NCBI RefSeq assembly: GCF_011440275.1
Contig: NZ_JAAOIV010000002.1
Coordinates: forward strand, 248,001-312,000
Length of the DNA: 64,000 bases
Direction of reading: 5' to 3'
DNA from: Metallococcus carri
GTDB taxonomy: Bacteria > Actinomycetota > Actinomycetes > Actinomycetales > Dermatophilaceae
A program made the translations under genes and the position numbers. A model generated the notes under the pieces. It searched no databases. It was not told where the DNA came from and worked only from the letters and a program-made list of their open reading frames with translations. This document shows positions 22,000 to 33,806 of this stretch, in pieces; the first letter of the stretch is position 1, and the number at the start of each line of letters is the position of its first letter.

Positions 22000-23615
22000 G
22001 TTCAGACACCCTCTCGGTCGCTGCCTCCGGTGCGGCCGCGGATGCGATCGCCGCGCAGGTGCCGCAGCTGGTGCAGGAGAAGTTCGCCAGCCGGCTCTTC
22101 GCGCAGGACCCCACACTCTGGGGCCCTGCGGCGGAGGCCGAGGCGAGCAAGCGGTTGTCCTGGGTCGGCCTCGCCCGATCCTCCCGGCCGCTGGTCGAGC
22201 AGATCGAGACATTGCGAAAGTCGTTGCAGGACAAGGGGGTCGACCACGTCGTGCTGTGCGGCATGGGCGGCAGCTCCCTCGCCCCCGAGGTGATCTGCGC
22301 GACCGCGGGCAAGGAGCTCGTCGTCCTCGACTCCTCGCAGCCGGACATGGTGCGTGACGCCGTCGCGACCAAGCTCGACCGCACCGTGGTCGTCGTGTCG
22401 TCCAAGTCGGGCTCGACCGTCGAGACCGACTCGCAGCGTCGGATCTACGAGCAGGCCTTCACCGACGCCGGCATCGACCCGGCCGAGCGGATCGTCGTGG
22501 TCACCGACCCGGGCAGCCCGCTCGACCAGGACGCTCGCGGCAAGGGCTACACCGTGATCAACGCCGACCCCGACGTGGGCGGCCGCTATTCGGCGCTGAC
22601 CGCCTTCGGGCTGGTGCCGAGCGGTCTCGCGGGCGTCGACCTCGGTGCGCTCCTGGATGAGGCCGAGGCCTTCACCGACCAGCTCGCTGCCGACGACGCC
22701 GGCAACCCCGGCCTGCAGCTCGGCGCGGCCCTGGGCGGCACCTCCCCGCTGCGCGACAAGATCCTGCTGATCGACGCCGGCACGCCGATCAAGGGTTTCG
22801 GCGACTGGGCTGAGCAGCTCATCGCCGAGAGCACGGGCAAGGACGGCAAGGGGCTGCTGCCCGTCGTCGTGGGCGCGGCTCCGGCCGGTGACCTGCTCGA
22901 TGACGAGCTGTGGGTGCGACTGGTGTCAGCAGGCGACGACGACCGCCCCGAGGGCGCGGCGACCGTCGACGTCGGCGGGTCGCTGGGCGCCTCGCTGCTG
23001 CTGTGGGAGGTCGCGGTCGCGGTGGCCGGCCGGCTGATCGGGATCAACCCCTTCGACCAGCCCGATGTCGAGTCTGCCAAGCAGGCTGCGCGTGACCTGA
23101 TGGGCAAGGGCGCCAGCTCGACCGAGGCACCGGCCTTCACCGACGGCGCCGTCGAGGTGCGCACGGTCGGCCCGGACTTCCTCGGCGACGCCAAGGACCT
23201 GCCCGGCGCCCTGCAGGCTCTCATCGCGCAGCTGCCCGACAACGGTTACCTCGCGGTGATGGCCTATCTCGACCGGATCACCGACGCCCGTCTGGGTGAG
23301 GTGCGCGAAGGCTTGGCACGCACCCTGGGCCGCCCGGTCACCTTCGGCTGGGGACCGCGGTTCCTGCACTCCACCGGTCAGTACCACAAGGGCGGCCCCG
23401 GCATCGGCGTCTACCTGCAGATCACCACCGAGCCCGCGCAGGATCTGCCGGTGCCCGGCCGGGATTTCACCCTCGGTGAGTTCATCGCCTCCCAGGCGGC
23501 GGGTGACGCGCAGGTGCTTGGCGACCACGACCGACCGGTGTTGCGACTGCACCTGACCGACCACGACGCGGGCCTGGCCCAGGTCGAGCAGGCGTTGCGC
23601 GGCCTCACCCGATGA
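21996..23615 (+). CDS. pgi: glucose-6-phosphate isomerase
   Basis: 539 residues from a GTG overlapping the tal stop (GTGA). The sugar isomerase (SIS) segments are [14 protein letters not shown] and [12 protein letters not shown], and the C-terminal part has [10 protein letters not shown] and [11 protein letters not shown]. It interconverts glucose-6-P and fructose-6-P. This tal-adjacent form differs in length from E. coli Pgi and is typical of actinobacteria in which pgi lies inside the pentose-phosphate operon; in M. tuberculosis pgi is elsewhere. Confidence 0.9.
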   Translation: MSSDTLSVAASGAAADAIAAQVPQLVQEKFASRLFAQDPTLWGPAAEAEASKRLSWVGLARSSRPLVEQIETLRKSLQDKGVDHVVLCGMGGSSLAPEVICATAGKELVVLDSSQPDMVRDAVATKLDRTVVVVSSKSGSTVETDSQRRIYEQAFTDAGIDPAERIVVVTDPGSPLDQDARGKGYTVINADPDVGGRYSALTAFGLVPSGLAGVDLGALLDEAEAFTDQLAADDAGNPGLQLGAALGGTSPLRDKILLIDAGTPIKGFGDWAEQLIAESTGKDGKGLLPVVVGAAPAGDLLDDELWVRLVSAGDDDRPEGAATVDVGGSLGASLLLWEVAVAVAGRLIGINPFDQPDVESAKQAARDLMGKGASSTEAPAFTDGAVEVRTVGPDFLGDAKDLPGALQALIAQLPDNGYLAVMAYLDRITDARLGEVREGLARTLGRPVTFGWGPRFLHSTGQYHKGGPGIGVYLQITTEPAQDLPVPGRDFTLGEFIASQAAGDAQVLGDHDRPVLRLHLTDHDAGLAQVEQALRGLTR

Positions 23616-25156
23616 GCCCCGCGCGCGTCAGCCGCGGGCACAACCCGCTGCGGCAGGCGGCCGACCGCCGCCTGCCGCGGATCGCCGGGCCGTGCAGCAT
23701 GGTGATGTTCGGGGTCACCGGTGACCTGGCCCGCAAGAAGTTGCTGCCCGCCATCTACGACCTGTTCAACCGAGGGCTGCTGCCGCCGGGCTTCTCGCTC
23801 GTCGGTTTCGCCCGCCGCGACTGGGCCGACCAGGACTTCGGCCGGATCGTGTATGACGCCGCCAAGGAGGGTGCCCGCACCCCCTTCGACGAGGACGTCT
23901 GGGCCAGCCTGGCCGAAGGGCTGCGGTTCGTCCCCGGTGCCTTCGACGACGACGCGGCCTTCGACGAGCTCGCCGACGTGGTGCGCACGCTGGACCAGGA
24001 GCGGGGCACCGGAGGCAATCACGCGTTCTACCTGTCCATCCCGCCCGGGTCGTTCCAGACCGTGCTGCAACAGCTGGAACGCTCCGGCCTGTCGCAGCCG
24101 CGGCCCGGCACCTGGCGGCGGGTGGTCATCGAAAAGCCCTTCGGGCACGACCTGAAGAGCGCGCGAGAACTCAACTCGATCGTCGAGTCGGTGTTCCCGC
24201 CCGACGCGGTCTTCCGGATCGATCACTATCTCGGCAAGGAGACCGTGCAGAACCTGTTGGCGTTGCGCTTCGCCAACCAGATGTTCGAGCCGATCTGGAA
24301 CGCCAACTATGTCGACCACGTGCAGATCACGATGGCCGAGGACATCGGCATCTCCGGTCGCGCTGGCTACTACGACGGCATCGGCGCCGCGCGGGACGTC
24401 ATACAGAATCACCTGCTGCAGTTGCTCGCGCTGACCGCGATGGAGCAGCCCAACTCCTTCGAGGCGAGCGCGCTGCGGACCGAGAAGGAGAAGATCCTCG
24501 CCGCGGTCCGGTTGCCGCACGATCTCGGCAAGTCCACCGCGCGCGGGCAGTATGCCGCGGGCTGGCAGGGCAGCGAGAAGGTGCGCGGCTATCTGCAGGA
24601 GGACGGCGTCTCGTCGAGCTCGACCACCGAGACCTATGCCGCGCTCAAGCTAGAGGTCGCGACCCGCCGCTGGGCCGGGGTGCCGTTCTACCTGCGCACC
24701 GGCAAACGCCTCGGCAAGCGCGTCACCGAAATCGCGGTGGTCTTCAAGCGGGCACCGCACCTGCCCTTCGGCGACACCGCGGCCCGGCAGCTGGGCCAGA
24801 ACGCTGTGGTGATCCGGGTGCAGCCGGACGAGGGCGTGACGATGCGCTTCGGCTCGAAGGTGCCCGGCTCCGCGCCGCTCACCGTGCGCGACGTGACGAT
24901 GGACTTCGGCTACGGCAACGCGTTCACCGAGGCCAGCCCGGAGGCCTACGAGCGACTGATCCTGGACGTGCTGCTCGGCGACCCGCCGCTGTTCCCGCGG
25001 CACGAGGAGGTGGAACTGTCCTGGCAGATCCTCGACCCGATCGAACGCTATTGGGCCTCGCACGGGCGGCCCAGCCCGTACGAAGCGGGCACCTGGGGCC
25101 CGAGCACCGCCGATGCGATGATGCGCCGCGACGGACGCGAGTGGAGGATGCCGTGA
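23612..25156 (+). CDS. zwf: glucose-6-phosphate 1-dehydrogenase
   Basis: 514 residues. Nucleotide-binding GVTGDLARKKLLPA near residue 35, substrate site EKPFGHDL and the catalytic RIDHYLGKE. The ATG overlaps the pgi stop. It is the first oxidative step and works with OpcA, encoded next. The stop codon is followed three bases later by a complete family C palindromic element. Confidence 0.95.
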   Translation: MSPARVSRGHNPLRQAADRRLPRIAGPCSMVMFGVTGDLARKKLLPAIYDLFNRGLLPPGFSLVGFARRDWADQDFGRIVYDAAKEGARTPFDEDVWASLAEGLRFVPGAFDDDAAFDELADVVRTLDQERGTGGNHAFYLSIPPGSFQTVLQQLERSGLSQPRPGTWRRVVIEKPFGHDLKSARELNSIVESVFPPDAVFRIDHYLGKETVQNLLALRFANQMFEPIWNANYVDHVQITMAEDIGISGRAGYYDGIGAARDVIQNHLLQLLALTAMEQPNSFEASALRTEKEKILAAVRLPHDLGKSTARGQYAAGWQGSEKVRGYLQEDGVSSSSTTETYAALKLEVATRRWAGVPFYLRTGKRLGKRVTEIAVVFKRAPHLPFGDTAARQLGQNAVVIRVQPDEGVTMRFGSKVPGSAPLTVRDVTMDFGYGNAFTEASPEAYERLILDVLLGDPPLFPRHEEVELSWQILDPIERYWASHGRPSPYEAGTWGPSTADAMMRRDGREWRMP

Positions 25157-25159
25157 AAA

Positions 25160-25243
25160 CCCCACGAAGTTCTCCGCTCGTCCCTCACTCCGATACTTCG
25201 CGGGGACCCCGAAGAGCAACCCCACGAAGTTCTCCGCTCGTCC
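25160..25243 (+). repeat. family C, locus 2: palindromic element after the zwf stop
   Basis: The 46-base element 25160-25205 begins CCCCACGAAGT and ends with the matching arm ACTTCGCGGGG (11-bp stem with one G-T pair). A second, cut-off copy of its first 24 bases follows at 25220-25243, just before the opcA ribosome site. The orientation relative to the upstream gene is the same as at sufB and rapZ. Confidence 0.9.
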
Positions 25244-25274
25244 CTTCGTTCCTCCGGCTGCTCAGGAGTGCGCC

Positions 25275-26309
25275 GTGATCGTCGACCTGCCTGCCACCAC
25301 CACCCGCGAGGTGTCCAAGGCGCTGGTGCGCGTGCGTCAGAGCATGGGTGCCATCACCCTCGGGCGGGTGATGACCCTCATCGTCGTCACCGACGAGGCC
25401 ACCGCGGCCACCGCGATCGACGCGGCCACCGAGGCTTCGCGCCAGCACCCGAGTCGCATCCTGGTGCTCGTCACCGGCAGCCGCCGCGGCGGGCCGCGCC
25501 TGGACGCCGAGATCCGGGTCGGCGGCGACGCCGGGGCGAGCGAGATCGTCGTGCTGCGACTGCGCGGCGAGCTGGCCGACCACGGTGACAGCGTCGTCAT
25601 ACCCCTGCTGTTGCCCGACTCCCCCGTCGTCGCCTGGTGGCCGATCCCCGCGCCGCCCGACCTGGCCGGCTCCCCGATCGGCAAGATGGCGGTGCGCCGG
25701 ATCACCGACTCCTCGCTCGCGGCCAACCCGCGGCGCGAGCTCGCCCGACGCCGGGACGCGTATGCCGACGGCGACACCGACATGGCCTGGTCGCGCACCA
25801 CCCGCTGGCGCGGGCTGTTGGCCACCGCCCTCGACCTCGAGCCCTTCGAGCAGGTCACCGGTGTGACGGTGAAGGGCGCGGCGGATTCGGCCAGCACCGA
25901 CCTGTTGGCGGGCTGGCTGGCGATCCGGCTGCGGTGTCCGGTGCGCCGGGTGGTCGGGCCGAAGGGCACCGGCATCGTCTCGGTGCGCCTGGACCGCGAG
26001 AGCGGGCCGATCGACCTGGTGCGCCCGGCCGGCCAGGCGGACGCAACGCTGACCCAACCGGACCAGCCGGTGCGGCGGATCAGCCTGGCCCGCCCGGACA
26101 CCGCCGACTCGCTGGCCGAGGAGCTCAGCCGGCTCGATGGCGACGAGGTCTACCGCGACGCGCTGCTGCGCGGTCTCGAACTGATCTCCGGGCGCGAGCG
26201 AGCCGCCACCCCAGCGCCCGCGCGCGCCAAGCGACGGCCCGAGCCGCAGCCGCCCAGCCGCCGCAAGTCGCCGCGGCTGGAGGACCTCGACCTGCCCAGC
26301 GAGCTCTGA
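25275..26309 (+). CDS. opcA: OpcA, G6PDH assembly/activating protein
   Basis: 344 residues from a GTG with CAGGAG six bases upstream. OpcA is an allosteric activator of glucose-6-phosphate dehydrogenase in actinobacteria and cyanobacteria. The typical start (IVDLPATTTREVSKALVRVR) and the VAWWPIPAP segment are present. It has a basic, Pro/Arg-rich C-terminal tail. Position between zwf and pgl is standard. Confidence 0.93.
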   Translation: MIVDLPATTTREVSKALVRVRQSMGAITLGRVMTLIVVTDEATAATAIDAATEASRQHPSRILVLVTGSRRGGPRLDAEIRVGGDAGASEIVVLRLRGELADHGDSVVIPLLLPDSPVVAWWPIPAPPDLAGSPIGKMAVRRITDSSLAANPRRELARRRDAYADGDTDMAWSRTTRWRGLLATALDLEPFEQVTGVTVKGAADSASTDLLAGWLAIRLRCPVRRVVGPKGTGIVSVRLDRESGPIDLVRPAGQADATLTQPDQPVRRISLARPDTADSLAEELSRLDGDEVYRDALLRGLELISGRERAATPAPARAKRRPEPQPPSRRKSPRLEDLDLPSEL

Positions 26310-26323
26310 CGAAGGGACCCACC

Positions 26324-27106
26324 ATGAAGGACCACGACCTGCAGATCCGCAAGGACAAGGCGACCCTCGCCGCCGACATCGTCGACGCGCTGGTCGCGCG
26401 GATCGACGAGGCGCTGCAGCAACGCGGCGAGGCGCACGTCGTCCTCACCGGAGGGTCCATGGGCGAGGCGGTGATGCAGGCGTGGAGCGCCCGGCCGGCC
26501 GACGACGCCGACCGCAGCGCCGTGCACCTGTGGTGGGGCGACGAGCGCTGGGTGCCGGCCGGCGACGCCGAGCGAAATGACCAACAGGCCGTGGACGCGG
26601 GACTGAAGCGGCTCGGCATACCGGATGACAACATCCACCGGATGCCGGCGGCGGGCGGCTCGTATGGCGACGACGTCGAGCGGGCGGCGGCGGCCTACGC
26701 GAGCGAGCTGGCGGAGTTCGACGAGGCCGACACCAATGGCCTGGAAGAGGACCCGGCGGTGCCGACCTTCGACGTGCTGATGCTCGGGGTCGGGCCGGAC
26801 GGGCACATCGCCTCGCTCTTCCCGCAGCACAAGGCGCAGAACTGCACGACCACCACCACGGTCGCGGTGCACGACTCCCCCAAGCCGCCGCCGACGCGCA
26901 TCTCGCTCACCTATCCCGCGATCGAGCGGGCGCGCGAGATCTGGTTCACGGTCGCCGGTGCGGACAAGGCCGACGCGGTCGAACGCGCCCTCACCACCGA
27001 CGACCCGTGGAACACGCCGGCGTCCGCGGTCGAAGGGCTGCGCGCGACCGTGTGGTGGCTCGACACCGCCGCCGCGGCGAAGGTGCCGAGCAACGACGCG
27101 TCGTGA
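26324..27106 (+). CDS. pgl: 6-phosphogluconolactonase
   Basis: 260 residues from ATG 26324 (GAAGGGA upstream). Family motifs are VLTGGSMG, LWWGDERWVP and MLGVGPDGHIASLFP, typical of the DevB/NagB-like lactonases. It hydrolyses 6-phosphogluconolactone. Last gene of the operon. 6-phosphogluconate dehydrogenase is not in this window. Confidence 0.94.
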   Translation: MKDHDLQIRKDKATLAADIVDALVARIDEALQQRGEAHVVLTGGSMGEAVMQAWSARPADDADRSAVHLWWGDERWVPAGDAERNDQQAVDAGLKRLGIPDDNIHRMPAAGGSYGDDVERAAAAYASELAEFDEADTNGLEEDPAVPTFDVLMLGVGPDGHIASLFPQHKAQNCTTTTTVAVHDSPKPPPTRISLTYPAIERAREIWFTVAGADKADAVERALTTDDPWNTPASAVEGLRATVWWLDTAAAAKVPSNDAS

Positions 27107-27210
27107 TCACCTGCGTCGTGCGCTACGAGCGCACCTTCATGCGGCCGCTCCTGCCACACGACTGACAATCCGGCTGCTCTCCCCCTGGGGTCCGTGTCAG
27201 GCTGGGCCGT

Positions 27211-27801
27211 ATGCCGACCGTGCGAGTTCTCGTCGAAGGTGACAGTGACGCTGTGGTCGTCGCGCGCCTGCTGACGCTGCGGGGTGTGCACGACGTCGAG
27301 GTGCGGGTGACGCACGGCATCACCAACTTTCCCCGTCACCTGCGCGCTGATGCTGGCACCAGCGTGCTCGGTCTGTGTGATGCGGGTGAGCAACAGGTCG
27401 TGGTCCGGGCCCTGCGGCGGCTCGGCATACGCGTCGAGGGCAACCTGGTCGCGCACGGCTTCTTCGTCTGCAACCGCGACCTGGAGGATGAACTTATCCG
27501 CTCGCTCGGTGCTGCCGCGGTGCTCGATGCGCTACACGACCTGGGCGAGCTCGGCCGGTTTCGCACCTTCCAGCACCAGCCCGAATGGCGAGGGCGGCCG
27601 ATCGAGGACCAGCTGCACCGGTTCGCCGGGTCGGGGTCGGGACGCAAACGACGGCTGGCGACGGCGTTGGCCGAGCGGTTGACGCCAGAGACGACCCCGC
27701 AGCCGTTGGGCGCGCTGGTCGAGGCTGCCGCCAGGGTGATGGTCGATCAGCGCGCCGAGGTCGTCGGCGGATCGGCTGCCGGGTCGTCGTCGAAGAGGTA
27801 A
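27211..27801 (+). CDS. stand-alone OLD-type TOPRIM domain protein
   Basis: 196 residues. The N-terminus VRVLVEGDSDAVVVARLL carries the TOPRIM Glu, GLCDAGE gives the central acidic motif, and NRDLEDELIRSLG is the sequence usually seen in the TOPRIM part of OLD nucleases. No ATPase domain is attached and none is encoded next door. The C-terminal third is helical and basic. The start at 27211 is probably leaderless, with CAGGCT at 27198-27203 as the -10. Nuclease or DNA repair/defence roles are known for OLD-family TOPRIM domains; for this solitary form I cannot say. Confidence 0.7.
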   Translation: MPTVRVLVEGDSDAVVVARLLTLRGVHDVEVRVTHGITNFPRHLRADAGTSVLGLCDAGEQQVVVRALRRLGIRVEGNLVAHGFFVCNRDLEDELIRSLGAAAVLDALHDLGELGRFRTFQHQPEWRGRPIEDQLHRFAGSGSGRKRRLATALAERLTPETTPQPLGALVEAAARVMVDQRAEVVGGSAAGSSSKR

Positions 27802-27819
27802 TGCCGCTGCGGGCGGCCC

Positions 27820-27878
27820 GACCGCGCTTCCTTCAGCGCGGTCGCTATAGCGACCGGATTCCTCTACTACGGGAGTAG
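27820..27878. terminator. convergent terminator region with an 18-nt perfect palindrome
   Basis: GACCGCGCT (27820-27828) pairs with AGCGCGGTC (27835-27843). Overlapping it, CGGTCGCTATAGCGACCG (27839-27856) is a perfect 18-base palindrome, so two hairpins are mutually exclusive. A further small stem ACTAC-GGGA-GTAGT is followed by TATTT. The flanking genes converge, so a two-way terminator is the simplest reading; a protein site is also possible. Confidence 0.55.
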
Positions 27879-28229
27879 TTATTTGATCAGGCCGCGCTCA
27901 CGCAGCGAGGACAGCGCCTCGTCCAGGATGACCGCGCCCTCGGCGTCGCTGCGCCGCTCCTTCACGTAGGCCAGGTGGGTCTTGTACGGCTCGGCCTTCG
28001 GCGGAGCCGGCGGGTTGGCCTCGTCCTGCCCGGCGGGGAAGCCGCAGCGCGGGCAATCCCAGGTCTCCGGGACCGACATACCGGGCTCCTCGGCGAAGCT
28101 GGGCCGGGTCTCGTGCCCGTTCGCGCACCAATAGGAGACGATGACGCGCGGCGCGGACTCGCCGCGTTCCGCTTCGCCCATCGGGCCTGCACCGACGCGG
28201 CTGCCTCGGATGGCGTTACCACCGGCCAT
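27879..28229 (-). CDS. rbpA: RNA polymerase-binding protein RbpA
   Basis: 116 residues, ATG preceded by AGGAAGGA. The zinc-binding core has C35, H39, C59 and C62 (CANGHETRPSF and WDCPRCGFPAG), and the C-terminal half EPYKTHLAYVKERRS is the sigma-interaction part. RbpA binds RNA polymerase and stabilises promoter open complexes with the main sigma factor in actinobacteria. It is the last gene of the gap-pgk-tpiA-secG-rbpA run. Confidence 0.93.
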   Translation of the reverse strand: MAGGNAIRGSRVGAGPMGEAERGESAPRVIVSYWCANGHETRPSFAEEPGMSVPETWDCPRCGFPAGQDEANPPAPPKAEPYKTHLAYVKERRSDAEGAVILDEALSSLRERGLIK

Positions 28230-28265
28230 GAATCTGGTCCTTCCTGAAAAGACTGACGGGGGAGG

Positions 28266-28511
28266 TCAGGACTGGAACCGGACGATCAGACCCAGGCCGA
28301 GGATCGCGACGATCCACAGCAGGCCGGCGATCACGGTCAGCTTGTTGAGGTTCTTCTCCGCCACCGACGAGCCGGACAGGCTGCTCGAGACGCCACCGCC
28401 GAACATGTCGGACAGGCCCCCGCCCTTGCCCTTGTGCAACAGGATCAACAGCACCAGGAACAGGCTGCTGATGACGACGAGCGCCTGAAGCGCGATCCGG
28501 AGAATGTCCAC
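28266..28511 (-). CDS. secG: preprotein translocase subunit SecG
   Basis: 81 residues, GTG start, two membrane segments (about 4-25 and 55-78) joined by a Gly-rich loop with LLHKGKGGGLSDMFGGG, the SecG hallmark. It assists SecYE. Its place after tpiA is conserved in actinobacteria. Confidence 0.94.
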   Translation of the reverse strand: MDILRIALQALVVISSLFLVLLILLHKGKGGGLSDMFGGGVSSSLSGSSVAEKNLNKLTVIAGLLWIVAILGLGLIVRFQS

Positions 28512-28534
28512 GGGGAGAAAGGATACCTTCCGCT

Positions 28535-29335
28535 TCAGGCGGCTCCGCCGTGGTGCGCCTGGAAGCGCGCGATCGCGGCGAACTCGGCCGGGTCGAGCGA
28601 GGCGCCGCCGACGAGTGCGCCGTCGACATCCTGCTCGGCCATGATGCTCGCGACATTGCCGGACTTCACCGACCCGCCATACAGCACCCGCACACCGTCG
28701 GCGAGCTTCGCGTCATACAGGTTCGCGAGCTCGCCGCGGATCGCCGCGCAGACCTCCTGCGCGTCCTGCGGGGTGGCGACCTCGCCGGTGCCGATCGCCC
28801 AAACCGGCTCGTAGGCGATCACGATCGACTCGGCCTGGCTCGCCGGCACCCCGTCGAGCGCTGCGCGCAGCTGGGCGAGCACGTGCTCGACCTGACGACC
28901 CTCCTTGCGGACCTCCAGCGGCTCGCCGACGCACAGGATCGGCGTCAGGTCGTTCTTGTATGCCGCCTTCACCTTGCTCGCCACGACCTCGTCGGTCTCC
29001 TGGTGGTGCTCGCGCCGCTCGCTGTGCCCGACCACGACATAGGTGCAGCCCAGCTTGCGCAGGAAGACGCCGGCGATGTCACCGGTGTAGGCGCCCTCGT
29101 CGTGCGGCGACAGATCCTGGGCGCCGAGCTTGAGCTTCAGCTTGTCGCCGTCGATGAGGGTCTGCACCGAGCGCAGGTCGGTGAACGGCGGGATCACCGC
29201 CACCTCGACCGCCTCGAAGTCGTGCCGCTTGTCGCGCAGCGTCCAGTCCAGCTTCTGCACGACCACGGTGGCCTGCAGGTGGTCCAGGTTCATCTTCCAG
29301 TTGCCCGCGATCAGGGCAGTTCGCTTGTCCGCCAA
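28535..29335 (-). CDS. tpiA: triosephosphate isomerase
   Basis: 266 residues. GNWKMN with the catalytic Lys, VVGHSERR with the catalytic His, [11 protein letters not shown] with the catalytic Glu, and YGGSVKSGN are all present. The start appears to be TTG (29335), six bases after AGGA, which overlaps the pgk stop (TTAGGA). It sits nine bases from pgk. Confidence 0.95.
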   Translation of the reverse strand: MADKRTALIAGNWKMNLDHLQATVVVQKLDWTLRDKRHDFEAVEVAVIPPFTDLRSVQTLIDGDKLKLKLGAQDLSPHDEGAYTGDIAGVFLRKLGCTYVVVGHSERREHHQETDEVVASKVKAAYKNDLTPILCVGEPLEVRKEGRQVEHVLAQLRAALDGVPASQAESIVIAYEPVWAIGTGEVATPQDAQEVCAAIRGELANLYDAKLADGVRVLYGGSVKSGNVASIMAEQDVDGALVGGASLDPAEFAAIARFQAHHGGAA

Positions 29336-29343
29336 GGGTTTTC

Positions 29344-30540
29344 CTAATCCTCGAGCACGGCCAGGCCCGGGAGCGTCTTGCCCTCGAGGTATTCCAGGCT
29401 CGCGCCACCGCCGGTGGAGATGTGGGTGAAGTCGTCCTCGGCGAAGCCCAGCTGCCGCACGGCCGCGGCCGAGTCGCCGCCGCCGACGACAGTCGTCGCG
29501 CCGGCCTTCGTGGCCTCGGCGAGGGCCTGCGCCACCGCCTTCGTGCCGGCGGCGTAGGGCGCCATCTCGAAGGCGCCCATCGGCCCGTTCCAGAAGACCG
29601 TCTTGGCACCGGCGATCTTCTCGGCGAACGCGCGGGCCGAGTCGGGTCCGATGTCCAGCCCCATCCGGTCGGCCGGTATGGCGTCCGCGGCCACCACCTC
29701 GTGGTCCGCGTCGGCCGAGAACTCGGTCGCGGCGACGATGTCGGTCGGCAGCACGATGTCGACGCCGCGGTTCTCGGCCTCGGCGAGATAGCCCCGCACC
29801 GTCCCGACCTGGTCCTCCTCGAGCAGGCTCTTGCCGACCTCGTGGCCCTGCGCCTTGAGGAAGGTGAAGACCATGCCCCCACCGATGAGCAGCAGGTCGG
29901 CGGTCTTCAGCAGGTTGTCGATGACACCGAGCTTGTCGCTGACCTTCGCCCCGCCGAGCACGACGGCATACGGCCTCCGGGGCTTGGTGAGCCGCTGCAG
30001 CACCTCGACCTCGGACTGCACGAGACCGCCGGCCGCCTGCGGGAGCCGCTCGGCGACGTCATACACGCTGGCCTGTTTGCGGTGCACGACACCGAAGCCG
30101 TCGCTGACGAAAACGTCTGCGAGAGAGGCCAATTCGTCGGCGAAGTCACCGCGCTCGGTGTCGTCCTTGCTGGTCTCCCCCGGGTTGAACCGCAGGTTCT
30201 CCAGCACCAGCACCTGACCGTCCTGCAGCGCCGCAACTTTGGCCTTGGCGTCCTCGCCGACGGTGTCGGTCGCGAACTGCACCGGCGCGTCGAGCAGCTC
30301 GCCGAGCCGCCGGGCGACCGGCTTGAGGGAGTATTTGTCCTCCGGCGCGCCCTTGGGGCGGCCGAGGTGGGCGCACACGACGACCCGGGCGCCGGCCTCG
30401 GTCAGCTGCCGAATGGTCGGCACCGAGGCCACGATCCGGCCCTCGTCGGTGATCGTGTCGCCATCGAGCGGGACGTTCAGATCGCTGCGCAGCAGCACGG
30501 TGCGGCCGCGCAGGTCGCCCAGGTCGTCGATCGTGCGCAT
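29344..30540 (-). CDS. pgk: phosphoglycerate kinase
   Basis: 398 residues. [12 protein letters not shown] near the start, CAHLGRPKG, and the C-terminal [13 protein letters not shown] nucleotide loop identify it. It makes ATP from 1,3-bisphosphoglycerate. It begins six bases after the gap stop. Confidence 0.96.
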   Translation of the reverse strand: MRTIDDLGDLRGRTVLLRSDLNVPLDGDTITDEGRIVASVPTIRQLTEAGARVVVCAHLGRPKGAPEDKYSLKPVARRLGELLDAPVQFATDTVGEDAKAKVAALQDGQVLVLENLRFNPGETSKDDTERGDFADELASLADVFVSDGFGVVHRKQASVYDVAERLPQAAGGLVQSEVEVLQRLTKPRRPYAVVLGGAKVSDKLGVIDNLLKTADLLLIGGGMVFTFLKAQGHEVGKSLLEEDQVGTVRGYLAEAENRGVDIVLPTDIVAATEFSADADHEVVAADAIPADRMGLDIGPDSARAFAEKIAGAKTVFWNGPMGAFEMAPYAAGTKAVAQALAEATKAGATTVVGGGDSAAAVRQLGFAEDDFTHISTGGGASLEYLEGKTLPGLAVLED

Positions 30541-30546
30541 CGCGGC

Positions 30547-32614
<2,068 letters not shown>

Positions 32615-32662
32615 GCGCGACATCCTCTCATCGTTTCGTCCCGGCCGCCGATGGGTGGGGTG

Positions 32663-33604
32663 TCACCCGATCACATCGCGGTAGGCCGCCGCCAGCCGCA
32701 GCGGGTCGTGCGTGCCCGGGTGGTCGGGGTCGGCGACGGGCAGCAGGTGCACCTGGGCTCCGACGGTTTCGGCGGCGGCGCGCAGGCTGTCCTCGTCCTC
32801 CACCACCCGCGGGTCGGCGAGCACGACGTCCAGGTGCAGGTCGGGTGCGTGCTCGCGCAGCACCTGCACGTGGTCAGCGGGCGTAAACCCTTGTGTCTCA
32901 CCGTCATTCATCACGACGTTGAGCGTGAGAATGCGGCGGGCCGGCGTCGAGATCAGCGCCTCGCGCAGGTGCGGGACCATCAGGTGCGGCATCACCGAGG
33001 TGAACCACGAGCCGGGGCCGAGCACCACCCAGTCGGCGTCGAGCACCGCGTCGACCGCCTCGCGACAGGGCATCGGCGGGTCCGGTTCGAGCCGCAGGTT
33101 GAGCACCCGGCCGGGGGTGGTCGCGACCGTCACCTGACCCACCAGCTCGCTCACCTCGTCGGGGCGGTCGGGGTCGGCGCCGCGCACGTCGGCGCGGATC
33201 TGCAGCGGCTCCCCCGCCATCGGCAGCACCCGGCCACGGGCGCCGAGCAGACGCCCGACCAGGTCGAGCCCGGCGATCGGGTCGCCCAGCAGGTCCCACA
33301 GCGAGGCGATCAGCAGATTGCCGAGCGCGTGACCGCCGAGCGGGCCATCGCCGGCGAACCGGTGCTGCAGCGCATCGCGCCACTGCATGCCCCACTCGGA
33401 GTTGTCGCACAGTGCCGCCAGCGCCATCCGCAGGTCGCCGGGCGGCAGGATGTCGAACTCGCGCCGCAGCCGGCCGCTCGAACCGCCGTCGTCGGCGACG
33501 GTGACAATCGCGGTGATGCGGTCGGTGACCAGCTGCAGCGCCTGCAAGGACGCCGCCAGGCCGTGTCCGCCGCCGAGCGCCGCCACCGCCGGGCGCCGGC
33601 TCAT
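32663..33604 (-). CDS. yvcK: YvcK/CofD-like UDP-sugar-binding protein
   Basis: 313 residues with the N-terminal nucleotide-binding ALGGGHGLAASLQAL and VTVADDGGSSGRLR. YvcK (gluconeogenesis factor) binds UDP-GlcNAc and links carbon flow with cell-wall synthesis. It lies between rapZ and whiA, the conserved trio. The 202-bp gap before it is filled with family C repeats. Confidence 0.93.
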   Translation of the reverse strand: MSRRPAVAALGGGHGLAASLQALQLVTDRITAIVTVADDGGSSGRLRREFDILPPGDLRMALAALCDNSEWGMQWRDALQHRFAGDGPLGGHALGNLLIASLWDLLGDPIAGLDLVGRLLGARGRVLPMAGEPLQIRADVRGADPDRPDEVSELVGQVTVATTPGRVLNLRLEPDPPMPCREAVDAVLDADWVVLGPGSWFTSVMPHLMVPHLREALISTPARRILTLNVVMNDGETQGFTPADHVQVLREHAPDLHLDVVLADPRVVEDEDSLRAAAETVGAQVHLLPVADPDHPGTHDPLRLAAAYRDVIG

Positions 33605-33634
33605 GCGCGACCCTTCGGTGCCGGTGGAAAGGCT

Positions 33635-33800
33635 CCCCGCGAAGTATCGGAGCGAGGCACGAGCGGAGAACTTCCCTCACTGCTCATTCGGGGTCCCCGC
33701 GAAGTATCGGAGCGAGGCACGAGCGGAGAACTTCCCTCACTGCTCATTCGGGGTCCCCGCGAAGTATCGGAGCGAGGCACGAGCGGAGAACTTCGTGGGG
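33635..33800 (-). repeat. family C, locus 3: three copies at 60-nt period after the rapZ stop
   Basis: Copies start at 33635, 33695 and 33755 (plus-strand coordinates). The last, nearest to rapZ, is a full 46-base palindrome (CCCCGCGAAGT on one side, ACTTCGTGGGG on the other). The other two have the first arm and loop but end ACTTCCCTCA. Read with the gene direction, the rapZ TGA is followed by AAAAACA and then CCCCACGAAGT, as after zwf and sufB. Confidence 0.92.
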
Positions 33801-33806
33801 TGTTTT

